Part shown: positions 53,394 to 62,100 of the stretch, one piece after another
Layout of the letters: each line of letters opens with the position of its first letter
Position numbering within the stretch: position 1 is the first letter of the stretch
Assembly: GCF_034263275.1 (NCBI RefSeq)
Contig: NZ_CP139559.1
Location: forward strand, 4,650,001 to 4,714,000
Length of the DNA stretch: 64,000 bases
Direction: 5' to 3'
DNA from: Mucilaginibacter sp. cycad4
GTDB lineage: Bacteria > Bacteroidota > Bacteroidia > Sphingobacteriales > Sphingobacteriaceae
Translations under genes and position numbers: made by a program
Notes under the pieces: generated by a model
Told to the model about the DNA's origin: nothing
Database searches by the model: none
What the model saw: only the letters and a program-made list of their open reading frames with translations

Positions 53394-54786
53394 ATAATTC
53401 CTTCACTGCCTCCTTAAACTGCCTGCCGCGGTCTTCGTAGTTTTTGAACAGATCGAAGCTGGCGCAGGCCGGGGATAGTAACACGGTATCACCTTTGGTT
53501 GCCAGGTGGTAAGCCACCTGGGCCGCTTCCTGGGCCGATGCTGTATTTACAATAAGGTCAACATCATCTTCAAAAGCATCATGGATCCGTTTGTTATCCT
53601 TGCCTAAACACACAATGGCTTTTACTTTTTGCCTAACCAGGTCCGTAAGCATACCGTAATCATTTCCTTTGTCAACACCACCCAAAATCAAAACCACATC
53701 GCTGGTCATGCTTTCCAAAGCGTACCAGGTTGAGTTAACGTTGGTAGCTTTTGAATCGTTAATGAAGCGGATGCCCGATATATTGGCAACAAACTCCAGC
53801 CGGTGTTCAATACTTTTAAAGCTGCCCATGCTCTCCCTCATCGTTGCGTTGCGCAGCTCCAACACCTTTGCTACAATACCCGATGCCATGGAGTTGTAAA
53901 TGTTGTGTTTGCCTTGCAGGGCCAGTTCTTGAATTGACATTGTAAAATGTTCTTGTTTTGTGTTTATGACAATATTGTCGTTTTCATCGAGGTATGCTCC
54001 CGGTTCAATTTTTTGCTGTATGGAAAATGGCAGCAATTGCGCCCCGAACGTTCGTTCCCTCATGCCTTTGATGGTTTCAGGATCATCGGCACAATAAATA
54101 AAATAATCGGCTGCCGTTTGGTTCTGCGCTATCCTGAATTTGGATGCCGCATAGTTTTCCAATTTATAATCATACCTGTCTAAATGATCAGGCGTGATGT
54201 TTAACAATACGGCTATGTCAACTTTAAAGTTGAACATATCATCCAGCATAAAGCTGCTCAACTCCAGCACATACCAGTCAAACTTTTCTGTAGCTACCTG
54301 GTAGGCAAAGCTTTTACCTATGTTACCTGCCAAACCAACATTCATCCCCGCATTTTTTAAAATGTGATAGGTTAAACTGGTAGTAGTAGTTTTACCGTTT
54401 GAACCGGTTATACCGATGATCTTAGCGTCAGTGTACCTCCCGGCAAACTCAATTTCCGATATTACCGGAATCCCTTTTTCGTGCAGTTTTTTTATGATTG
54501 GCGCCTTATCCGGAATCCCGGGGCTTTTGATCACTTCAGCAGCATTTAATATCAGTTCTTCCGTATGTTGCTTCTCTTCAAAAGGGATCTTCCAATCTTC
54601 GAGTTGCTTTTTATAGTTATCTGCAATGCCCCCAAAATCCGACACAAAAACATCAAAGCCCTGCTGTTGGGCAAGGTATGCCGCCCCAACACCGCTTTCG
54701 CCGGCACCAAGGATGACTAACCTCACCCCGGCCCCCTCCAGAGGAGAGGGAGTTGATTGGTTTGATATTTTATTGTCCTGATTCAT
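53392..54786 (-). CDS. murD: UDP-N-acetylmuramoyl-L-alanine--D-glutamate ligase
   Basis: Adds D-glutamate to UDP-MurNAc-L-Ala. 464 residues. The Rossmann start RLVILGAGESGVGAAYL, the P-loop GITGSNGKTTTTSLTYH and the NITPDHLDRYDYKLENYAAS block identify it. From the ATG at 54786, residues 10-23 are encoded by a family-E palindrome (read as STPSPLEGAGVRL). The alternative GTG at 54726, inside the element's tail, would start the protein exactly at the family's normal N-terminus. Which start is used cannot be settled by eye. Confidence 0.96.
   Translation of the reverse strand: MNQDNKISNQSTPSPLEGAGVRLVILGAGESGVGAAYLAQQQGFDVFVSDFGGIADNYKKQLEDWKIPFEEKQHTEELILNAAEVIKSPGIPDKAPIIKKLHEKGIPVISEIEFAGRYTDAKIIGITGSNGKTTTTSLTYHILKNAGMNVGLAGNIGKSFAYQVATEKFDWYVLELSSFMLDDMFNFKVDIAVLLNITPDHLDRYDYKLENYAASKFRIAQNQTAADYFIYCADDPETIKGMRERTFGAQLLPFSIQQKIEPGAYLDENDNIVINTKQEHFTMSIQELALQGKHNIYNSMASGIVAKVLELRNATMRESMGSFKSIEHRLEFVANISGIRFINDSKATNVNSTWYALESMTSDVVLILGGVDKGNDYGMLTDLVRQKVKAIVCLGKDNKRIHDAFEDDVDLIVNTASAQEAAQVAYHLATKGDTVLLSPACASFDLFKNYEDRGRQFKEAVKEL
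54721..54752. repeat. Family-E palindrome inside the 5' end of murD
   Basis: Plus strand: tail CCTCACCCCGG, then CCCCCTCC-AGA-GGAGAGGG. Against the copy at 11480-11512 (reverse strand) about 32 of 36 positions agree with one indel, so it is the same element. The frame is open through it. Confidence 0.85.
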
Positions 54787-54908
54787 TTTTATTTCTTTGA
54801 TTCCACCGATGATTTTTTGATTTCACCGATTCCATTTTTTCTAATTTCTAATCTCCAATCACCAGCCTCTTTCTTGTCTCCTGACTCTTGACTTCTTGCT
54901 TCTATTTC

Positions 54909-56150
54909 TTAACGGAGCTTCAACGTTATCACCGTCACTATAGCCAGTATGATACATATGATCCAGAATCGGGTAACTATCTTTGCTTCATGGAACCCTT
55001 TTTTCTGGTAGTGATGATGCAGCGGCGCCATCAGGAACACACGCCTGCCTTCGCCAAATTTCTTTTTGGTGTACTTAAACCATGATACCTGTATAATCAC
55101 TGAAAAATTCTCTATCAGGAAAATCCCACATAACAATGGCAGCATCAGCTCTTTGCGAATCATGATAGCGAACACGGCTATGATACCGCCTATGGCCAAA
55201 CTGCCGGTATCGCCCATAAACACCTGTGCCGGGTATGAGTTGTACCACAAAAAGCCTACGCACGCTCCCACAAAAGCACCGGCAAAAATTACCAGCTCGC
55301 CCGAATTGGGGATGTACATGATGTTCAGGTAATCGGCAATAACCGTGTTACCCGATACATAGGCCAGTATAGCCAGCGTAATGCCGATGATAGCAGAGGT
55401 ACCCGTCGCCAGGCCGTCGATGCCATCTGTGATGTTTGCCCCGTTGGATATGAACGTGATAATGAGGATCACGAAAAACAGGAACACCACCAGCGCGTAT
55501 TGCTCATAACCCGAACCTAAAAACTTTAAAACCTTGGCATAATCAAACTCGTTATTTTTATAAAAAGGCATGGTTGTTTTGGTGGAGTGCACATCCTGGG
55601 TATAAACCGGAACGTTACGCTTCATGTGAAACTCAACCGGGGCATCATCCTTTACCGGCAAAACCACTTCCTGCCTGATGATGATGTTGCTGTTGAAATA
55701 CATTGTCCACCCTACAATAAGCGATAACCCAACCTGGCCAATGATCTTGAACTTACCTGCTAAACCTTCTTTGTTCTTTTTAAATACTTTAATGTAGTCG
55801 TCCAAAAAGCCAATAGCGCCCAGCCAAACCGTAGTTACAATCATCAGGATCACATACACATTACTCAGCTTGGCAAACAACAATGTTGGTACCAGGATAC
55901 CTAACAAAATGATGATACCTCCCATAGTTGGGGTACCTGATTTTTGCATTTGCCCTTCAAGACCTAAATTCCTTACCGTTTCACCAACTTGTTTAAATCG
56001 CAGGTAATCGATCAAACGACGGCCATATACCGTAGTGATCAGCAACGATGTAATTACAGCAAGCGCCATCCGGAAGGTGAGGTATTGAAACACCCCAGCC
56101 CCCGGGATACTGTAATTTTTGTCTAAATAGTTAAACAGATAATACAACAT
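54909..56150 (-). CDS. mraY: Phospho-N-acetylmuramoyl-pentapeptide transferase
   Basis: Integral membrane enzyme that moves phospho-MurNAc-pentapeptide to undecaprenyl phosphate, forming lipid I. 413 residues, about ten helices. Motifs in order: FLDDYIKVFKKNKEGL, ANITDGIDGLATGTSA (Asp-rich Mg site) and MAPLHHHYQKKGFHEAKIV. A loop insertion of about 60 residues (EVVLPVKDDAPVEFHMKRNV...) follows the third block, as in other Bacteroidota MraY proteins I recall. Confidence 0.97.
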   Translation of the reverse strand: MLYYLFNYLDKNYSIPGAGVFQYLTFRMALAVITSLLITTVYGRRLIDYLRFKQVGETVRNLGLEGQMQKSGTPTMGGIIILLGILVPTLLFAKLSNVYVILMIVTTVWLGAIGFLDDYIKVFKKNKEGLAGKFKIIGQVGLSLIVGWTMYFNSNIIIRQEVVLPVKDDAPVEFHMKRNVPVYTQDVHSTKTTMPFYKNNEFDYAKVLKFLGSGYEQYALVVFLFFVILIITFISNGANITDGIDGLATGTSAIIGITLAILAYVSGNTVIADYLNIMYIPNSGELVIFAGAFVGACVGFLWYNSYPAQVFMGDTGSLAIGGIIAVFAIMIRKELMLPLLCGIFLIENFSVIIQVSWFKYTKKKFGEGRRVFLMAPLHHHYQKKGFHEAKIVTRFWIICIILAIVTVITLKLR

Positions 56151-56240
56151 TGCTTTCTTCTCTCTTTTGCTGATTGTTTTCTCAACCAGGTTTATTTTTA
56201 ACTTCTTATATCAAATTGCACATCTGAAATCTGCACATCT

Positions 56241-57701
56241 TCAAACCAAATCCTTAAACCGGTTCTCCAGTTCTTCCATATCGTCGAAGTGATTTTTCAC
56301 TCCGTTTATTTCCTGGTACTTTTCGTGGCCTTTGCCTGCAACCAGGATAATATCACCGGGATTAGCCAGCATGCAAGCTGTTTTAATAGCCTCATGCCTG
56401 TCGATGATACTTACTGTATGCCTTTTAAATGCCGGATCGACACCTTCTTCCATTTCCCTGATGATCTGCGCAGGGTCCTCGGTACGCGGATTATCTGATG
56501 TCAGGATAACTTTATCACTCCATTCGCAAGCCGTTTTGGCCATGATCGGGCGTTTGGTTTTATCCCTGTCGCCTCCGCAGCCAATTACGGTGATCACCTT
56601 TTCATTTCCTTTACGGATATCGTGAATAGTGCTCAGCACATTCTGCACAGCATCCGGCGTATGGGCGTAGTCAACTATACCTACCACCTTGTTAGGGGCG
56701 GTTATGTATTCAAAGCGACCCTCTGCACCGGTCAGCTTGCTCAGGCTGGTAAGCACTTTGGCTTTATCCTGCTCCAGCAGCATCGCGGTAGCATACACGC
56801 CCAACAGGTTATAGGCATTGAATGTACCCACCATCTTAAACCACACTTCCTCGCCATCAATTTGCAGCAGCAGGCCGCTAAACTGATTTTCCAGGATGCG
56901 GGCTTTATAATCGGCCATGGTTTTAAGGCCATAGCTTTTTTTATGTGCCGATGTATTTTGCAACATCACGTTACCATTCTTATCATCGCTGTTGGTAAGC
57001 GCGAACGCATCTTTAGACAAGCCGTCAAAAAATTCCTTCTTGGCATTCAAATACCTCAGGAAAGTTTTATGATAGTCTAAATGATCATGCGTTAAATTGG
57101 TAAATACTCCTCCCGCAAAAACCAGACGCTCAATACGTCTTTGTGAAATGGCGTGCGAGCTCACCTCCATAAAGCAGTAATCACAACCGCTATCCACCAT
57201 TTCCGCAAGCAGACTGTTCAACTCCACCGGATCGGGCGTAGTATGGGTGGATGGGATCACTTTGCCGTTAATCTGATTTTCGACTGTCGACAGCAAGCCG
57301 CATTTATACCCCAAATCGCGGAAAAGCTGATAAAGCAGCGTAGCAATAGTTGTTTTGCCATTAGTACCCGTTATACCAACCAGCTTTAACTTAGCCGACG
57401 GGTTATCATAAAAATTGGCAGCTACAATACCTAAGGCTACAGCCGAATCGGCAACCATCAGGAAATCGACTTCGCCCGTAGTATGAGCCGGAAGGTCTTC
57501 ACAAATTACTGCTACGGCGCCCTTTTTAATGGCCTGGTCAATATAATCATGCCCGTCTACAAGGGTTCCCTTTACAGCAACAAACATCGACCCGGGAATC
57601 ACCGCCCTCGAATCAAAAGCAATTGCCGTTATCTCCACATCGGCGCTTCCCTGCAACTCAGTGAAGGCCAGTCCATCAATTATATCGCTTAAATACCTCA
57701 T
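56241..57701 (-). CDS. murE: UDP-MurNAc-L-Ala-D-Glu:meso-DAP ligase
   Basis: Adds the third stem residue in peptidoglycan. 486 residues. The P-loop is GITGTNGKTTIATLLYQLF and the THDHLDYHKT block is present. The third-residue specificity loop reads TSDNPRTEDP; DNPR is the meso-DAP signature (Lys-adding enzymes differ). That agrees with dapA in this window. The gene start overlaps the ftsI stop by 4 nt. Confidence 0.97.
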   Translation of the reverse strand: MRYLSDIIDGLAFTELQGSADVEITAIAFDSRAVIPGSMFVAVKGTLVDGHDYIDQAIKKGAVAVICEDLPAHTTGEVDFLMVADSAVALGIVAANFYDNPSAKLKLVGITGTNGKTTIATLLYQLFRDLGYKCGLLSTVENQINGKVIPSTHTTPDPVELNSLLAEMVDSGCDYCFMEVSSHAISQRRIERLVFAGGVFTNLTHDHLDYHKTFLRYLNAKKEFFDGLSKDAFALTNSDDKNGNVMLQNTSAHKKSYGLKTMADYKARILENQFSGLLLQIDGEEVWFKMVGTFNAYNLLGVYATAMLLEQDKAKVLTSLSKLTGAEGRFEYITAPNKVVGIVDYAHTPDAVQNVLSTIHDIRKGNEKVITVIGCGGDRDKTKRPIMAKTACEWSDKVILTSDNPRTEDPAQIIREMEEGVDPAFKRHTVSIIDRHEAIKTACMLANPGDIILVAGKGHEKYQEINGVKNHFDDMEELENRFKDLV

Positions 57702-59797
57702 TGCAACTCTATTAATATTCGTGATCCTTTTGGTATTGCACTCCCTCCGGTAACTGACTGATTGGTAACTATACCGCTTCCGCGTACAGTTACTTTATAA
57801 CCGGCGTTACCCATTACATATAATGCATCGCTAAGCCCCATGCCTGTTACCGATGGCACGGTGCCGTTTTTATATTTTACTTCCTCAAACGGGATCCCGT
57901 TGCTGGTATCAACCGTGCTACTGGCCGATGCATACAAAGGTTTAACGCCCAGTTTTGAATAAACTTTTTTCAGAGCTTTCATATTGCCCTGTTTTACCTG
58001 CGGCATAATCGTATTACCTACATAATGTGCCTGTGAGCTTTGGTTAATATCCAGATCATTGGCATAAACCCTGTCGGCTACTTCCCTGAACACCGGACCA
58101 GCAACTTTGGCTGCCAAATAATCACCCTGGGTTGGGTTATTGATCACCACGATCATCGAATACTTAGGACGATCGGCCGGGAAATAACCGCAAAATGAGG
58201 CCTGATATTTTTTATCCTTATAACCCTTGGTTCCGTTAGCTACCTGCGCCGTACCGGTTTTGCCGGCCACGCTGTAAAGCTTGTTTTTAATAACATTTTT
58301 GCCGGTACCGTTAAGTACAACACCTTCCAGCATGCCACGTACCTTACCCAGCGTAGCTTCCGAACATACCTGCTCATTGATCACCCTGGCCTGGAACTGC
58401 TCAATAGGGTTACCCAGCCTTCTGATCTCACGAACCAGCAACGGGGCTATCATTTTACCATTATTGGCCACCGAATTATAATAAGCCAGCATTTGCAGCG
58501 GCGTAATATTCATTTCATAACCATAAGCCATCTCGGGCAAACTGTAATTTTTATTCCAGCTCCGGTTTGATGGATTTTTAATCACCGGCCTGCCTTCGCC
58601 CGGAATTTGCAGGCCAAGCTTTTCATTCAGGTGATAGCTATACAGCTTATTGATGTATTGCCATGGGTTATTATGGTAAAATTTATCAACCAATTTTGCC
58701 GCCGCCACATTTGATGACTCTTCAAAAGCGCGCCTTACCGACATTTCGTAGTTATCATGCTCGGTATCGGTAATGGTTGGCCCTTTCGGAAATTTATACC
58801 GGCCGCCTTCTGCATTAATTATGGTACTGGTATCAATCTTATGCTGATCGAGCATGGTCATGTACGATGCCAGTTTAAAGGTCGATCCCGGATCGATAGC
58901 GTTGCTGATAGCATAGTTCATCTGCTCCCTGTAATCACCTTCTTTAGTGCGGGTATAATTGGCAATCGCCCGGATCTCGCCGGTTGATACTTCCATCAGC
59001 ACCACGCAACCATGATCGGCGGCGCTTTTAACCAGTTGTTTTTTCAATGCATCCTGTGCCACATCCTGGAAGTTTACGTTGATGGTTGAAATAATATCAG
59101 CACCATCTTTAGGTGCTATTTCATCATCGTCGTCAACCGGCATCCAGATACCACCGGGGATGCGCTGCATTAAACGCCGGCCGCTTTCCCCATTGATGTA
59201 CGATGCATAAGCGCCTTCCAAACCTACCGCATTCTTTACGTTTTCGTTTTTGTAACCGATAGTACGGGCAGCCAGTGACTGGAACGGCAGGATCCGTTTA
59301 TTTTTTTGAATAACGATCAACCCGCCTTTGTATTTACCCATGTTAAATACCGGGAACTGGCGGATCTTTTTCAGATCCTGGTATGATACCTTACGCCTGA
59401 TGAGCAAATAACGTGAGCTATCCCTGCGGGCCTCACGAAACACGCGCGAATATTCCCTTGCCGATCTGTCACCAAACATACCTGATAGCTTAGCAGCCAG
59501 CAGGTCGATATTATTATTGAAAGCTGTATCCGAGGCTATACCGCCTGCCAGCATATCCATGTGCAGCTCATATTCCGGTACCGAGGTAGCTAACAAACTC
59601 CCATCAACAGAAAAAATATTACCCCTTGCGGCTTCAACAGTTTGGTATTGTGCCGAAAGATCAGATGCCATAGCCTTCCACTTATCACCTTGTACAAACT
59701 GCAGGCGGCAAAGCTGAACCACAACGGCAATAGCCAAAAGCAAAACAAGCCCGAAGGCTAAATAAACCCTGGCCAGTATGTTAGTTCTAATTCCCAT
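57698..59797 (-). CDS. ftsI: Penicillin-binding protein FtsI with C-terminal PASTA domain
   Basis: Class B transpeptidase of the septal synthase, partner of FtsW. 699 residues: one N-terminal helix (YLAFGLVLLLAIAVVVQL), a PBP dimer domain, then the transpeptidase domain with S305-x-x-K308 (GSTFK), S361-x-N363 (SSN) and K513-T-G515 (AGKTGTAQVA). A PASTA domain from about 640 (TVPSVTGMGLSDALYVMGNA) closes the protein; E. coli FtsI lacks one, but it is usual in Bacteroidota. Overlaps ftsL by 11 nt and murE by 4 nt. Confidence 0.96.
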   Translation of the reverse strand: MGIRTNILARVYLAFGLVLLLAIAVVVQLCRLQFVQGDKWKAMASDLSAQYQTVEAARGNIFSVDGSLLATSVPEYELHMDMLAGGIASDTAFNNNIDLLAAKLSGMFGDRSAREYSRVFREARRDSSRYLLIRRKVSYQDLKKIRQFPVFNMGKYKGGLIVIQKNKRILPFQSLAARTIGYKNENVKNAVGLEGAYASYINGESGRRLMQRIPGGIWMPVDDDDEIAPKDGADIISTINVNFQDVAQDALKKQLVKSAADHGCVVLMEVSTGEIRAIANYTRTKEGDYREQMNYAISNAIDPGSTFKLASYMTMLDQHKIDTSTIINAEGGRYKFPKGPTITDTEHDNYEMSVRRAFEESSNVAAAKLVDKFYHNNPWQYINKLYSYHLNEKLGLQIPGEGRPVIKNPSNRSWNKNYSLPEMAYGYEMNITPLQMLAYYNSVANNGKMIAPLLVREIRRLGNPIEQFQARVINEQVCSEATLGKVRGMLEGVVLNGTGKNVIKNKLYSVAGKTGTAQVANGTKGYKDKKYQASFCGYFPADRPKYSMIVVINNPTQGDYLAAKVAGPVFREVADRVYANDLDINQSSQAHYVGNTIMPQVKQGNMKALKKVYSKLGVKPLYASASSTVDTSNGIPFEEVKYKNGTVPSVTGMGLSDALYVMGNAGYKVTVRGSGIVTNQSVTGGSAIPKGSRILIELQ

Positions 59798-60194
59798 CAG
59801 ATACCTCCTTCACTGTTATTTTTCCGGGCGGGTCAACTGATTGACTCAGGCCCAGTGTATCCGCACGCCTGGCCACTTCGGTAAGCGTACTTTTATAGGC
59901 CATATCGGCCTTAGTCGATTTATAATCCCAGCCCAATTCCTTAACTTCTTTGGTAAGCGCGTCAATTTCACGCACCGATTTTTCGGCATAGTGCATATTA
60001 CCAATGTACACCATACCCAAAAAAGCCAAAAACAAAACAAAAGGCAAAGCGCTGGTAGCCCTCTCGGTAGTGAGAAAACCTTTGGTAAAAAGTTGCGTAA
60101 AAAAGTTATCAGGTAATTCCCTTGCAGGCCTATCCTCAATTACTTCCTCAACCTCTTCTTCCTCCTGAATTTCTGTACGTAAACGATTGGTCAT
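59787..60194 (-). CDS. ftsL: FtsL-like cell division protein
   Basis: A 135-residue protein with the FtsL topology: an acidic cytoplasmic tail with an EEEEVEEVIEDRPA stretch, one helix (ALPFVLFLAFLGMVYIGNMH) and a coiled-coil-like periplasmic segment (REIDALTKEVKELGWDYKS). FtsL is poorly conserved, so the assignment depends on the position between rsmH and ftsI, with 4-nt and 11-nt overlaps. Confidence 0.88.
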   Translation of the reverse strand: MTNRLRTEIQEEEEVEEVIEDRPARELPDNFFTQLFTKGFLTTERATSALPFVLFLAFLGMVYIGNMHYAEKSVREIDALTKEVKELGWDYKSTKADMAYKSTLTEVARRADTLGLSQSVDPPGKITVKEVSDGN

Positions 60195-61093
60195 TTTTTT
60201 ACAGCTATTCTTAATTTAGCGCTCCGTGCCCTGTTATTATTAGTTACCTCCTCTGCCGATGCTGTTATAGCCCCGCGGCTTACAGCATCAAGCGGTTTAT
60301 TATCATTTCCATAAAGGTCTTTCTCCAGCTCGCCGCTGAACTTACCTTTGGCGATGAAGTTTTTCACCAACCTGTCTTCTAACGAGTGATACGACATCAC
60401 CACCAGCCTGCCGCCAACACCTAAAACCTCGGCCGACTGCATCAAAAAATCTTTCAATGCCTCCAGCTCCTGGTTAACCTCTATCCTTAATGCCTGAAAC
60501 ACCTGTGCCAGGTATTTATTTTCTTTTCCCTTCGGGATGCGGTTACTGATCACATTTTTGAGATCGGCAATGGTCACTATCGATGTATTTAACCTTGCAG
60601 TTGCAATGGTTTCGGCCAGCGATTTTGCATTTTGAATTTCTCCGTAAATGCCAAAGATCCGGTGCAGCTCGGCAGCCGGATAATTATTTACCACATCCTT
60701 AGCAGTCAGCTCGCCCAACTGGTTCATGCGCATATCCAACTCGGCATCAAACCGGATGGAAAACCCGCGGTCGGCCTCATCAAACTGGTGCGATGACACA
60801 CCCAAATCGGCCAGAATGCCATTTACGGGTATAGCCCCATGTAAACGGCAAAAGTTTTTGAGGTACCTGAAATTCTGGTCTACAAAAACAAAACGCTCAT
60901 CATCAATTATATTTTGCTGCGCATCGGCATCCTGATCAAAAGCGATCAGCCTGCCTTTGGGGCCCAAATGCTTCAAAATCTCCCGCGAATGCCCGCCACC
61001 ACCAAAAGTCACATCCACATAAGTACCATCCGGATCAATATTCAGCCCATCAATGCATTCCTTCAGCATTACCGGTACATGGTACTCACTCAT
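60191..61093 (-). CDS. rsmH: 16S rRNA m4C1402 methyltransferase
   Basis: SAM-dependent enzyme that methylates N4 of C1402 in 16S rRNA. 300 residues. It opens with YHVPVMLKECIDGLNI and the SAM motif VDVTFGGGGHSREIL; DLGVSSHQFDEADRGFSIR and SYHSLEDRLVKNFI follow. All are family hallmarks. The ATG overlaps the mraZ stop by 4 nt, which fits the mraZ-rsmH head of dcw clusters. Confidence 0.97.
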   Translation of the reverse strand: MSEYHVPVMLKECIDGLNIDPDGTYVDVTFGGGGHSREILKHLGPKGRLIAFDQDADAQQNIIDDERFVFVDQNFRYLKNFCRLHGAIPVNGILADLGVSSHQFDEADRGFSIRFDAELDMRMNQLGELTAKDVVNNYPAAELHRIFGIYGEIQNAKSLAETIATARLNTSIVTIADLKNVISNRIPKGKENKYLAQVFQALRIEVNQELEALKDFLMQSAEVLGVGGRLVVMSYHSLEDRLVKNFIAKGKFSGELEKDLYGNDNKPLDAVSRGAITASAEEVTNNNRARSAKLRIAVKK

Positions 61094-61551
61094 TCCTGCT
61101 CCTTACTTTTACCACCCATTACTTTTTTTGCCAATGCGCTAAAGCTTTTTGGCTCATCATCCATCAGCTTACGATGCGCTTCAGCATCCCAAACCTCAAT
61201 TTTGTTTAACTGGCAAGCCAGCACCACATCACCTTTTATACCCGCATACTCCAACAGGAATTTTGGCAATAATACCCGCCCGGCGGCATCAGGCATAAGC
61301 TCAGTGGCGCCACGGGTAAAATATCGTATAAAGGCTATATTATCCTCTTCGTATTCATTAAGTTTGCTCAATTCTTCAAGTCGTTTATCCCATTCCTTTT
61401 TAGTGTATATGACAAGGTATTTTTCAAACCCGCGATTGATCACCAGGCCTTCAGCTTCCAGCTCAGGAAGCTTTTTTTTAAGGCCAGCCGGGATCATCAT
61501 CCTAAATTTAGGATCAAGTTTACACTCAAATTCACCGGTTAAAAACGACAT
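61090..61551 (-). CDS. mraZ: Transcriptional regulator MraZ
   Basis: DNA-binding protein with two SpoVT-AbrB-like domains that represses the dcw operon. From the ATG at 61551 (SFLTGEFECKLDPKFRMMIP) it has 153 residues; an open upstream start at 61599 would run through its own operator. Domain 1 includes the LDPKFRMMIPAGLKKKL swapped hairpin, domain 2 the LMPDAAGRVLLPKFLLEYAG block. It is the first gene of the cluster. Confidence 0.95.
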   Translation of the reverse strand: MSFLTGEFECKLDPKFRMMIPAGLKKKLPELEAEGLVINRGFEKYLVIYTKKEWDKRLEELSKLNEYEEDNIAFIRYFTRGATELMPDAAGRVLLPKFLLEYAGIKGDVVLACQLNKIEVWDAEAHRKLMDDEPKSFSALAKKVMGGKSKEQE

Positions 61552-61590
61552 TGTATGACTTGGGCAATTTTGTAACGTAAAAGTAAATAC

Positions 61591-61620
61591 TTTTACCACT
61601 TCTTACCACTTTCCCCCACT
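61591..61620 (-). promoter_or_regulatory. MraZ operator: three exact-phase decamer repeats
   Basis: On the minus strand three consecutive decamers read AGTGGGGGAA, AGTGGTAAGA, AGTGGTAAAA, with a shared AGTGG core every 10 nt, starting 40 nt before the mraZ ATG. MraZ is known to bind direct repeats with 10-nt spacing (TGGGN-type in E. coli) in its own promoter, so autoregulation is the simplest reading. Confidence 0.8.
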
Positions 61621-62100
61621 AAAAGTTTTCAACAATTTTTAGCGTAGACTGTTTTATATTTTTGGCAAAAATACAAAAGACCCCATACAAGCAAAACCCA
61701 GTAATAGACAGGCTGTTACAATACAACTCCACTATAAATAATGAGATACAACAAGGTGGGAGAAAAACTATTTACGGCAAATCGTCCTCTTCATTGACCC
61801 GGCAATTTTATAAGCTGATACCGGCATTAATATTTTGTATATTAAGCGGTTGGGGAATTGATTACTGGTAAACGGATTTTTAATAGATAATAGCTCAAAG
61901 GTGGGTGCACCAGAGGTGCGAAAGGTTTGTAATAGATTAACACCTCCAACTTTCCATTGCCCCGGAGGGGTAAAACAATCCACCTTGCCGATCAAACAGG
62001 CATAATATTTATGGCTAAACTTAAACTCACGAAAGGGGATTTGAAAGTACTATTCCAATTCGCTTAAGTTGACTATAGTCCCATGAAAGATCTGATTTAT
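61621..62100. other. Gene-free stretch with decayed repeat words
   Basis: The first 60 nt should hold the mraZ promoter. From about 61895, words such as GGTGCACCAGAGGTGCGAAA and CCCCGGAGGGG look like eroded palindromic repeats. At 62012-62068 a short frame reads MAKLKLTKGDLKVLFQFA then stops, and resumes VDYSPMKDL in the same frame: possibly the stub of a broken gene. No intact gene is seen. Confidence 0.4.

Noticed and set aside
60914..61558. 214-codon frame antisense to rsmH/mraZ
   Set aside because: Runs across two well-supported genes on the opposite strand; no family match.
61662..61871. 69-codon frame in the mraZ upstream gap
   Set aside because: No motif, no start signal, AT-rich intergenic character.
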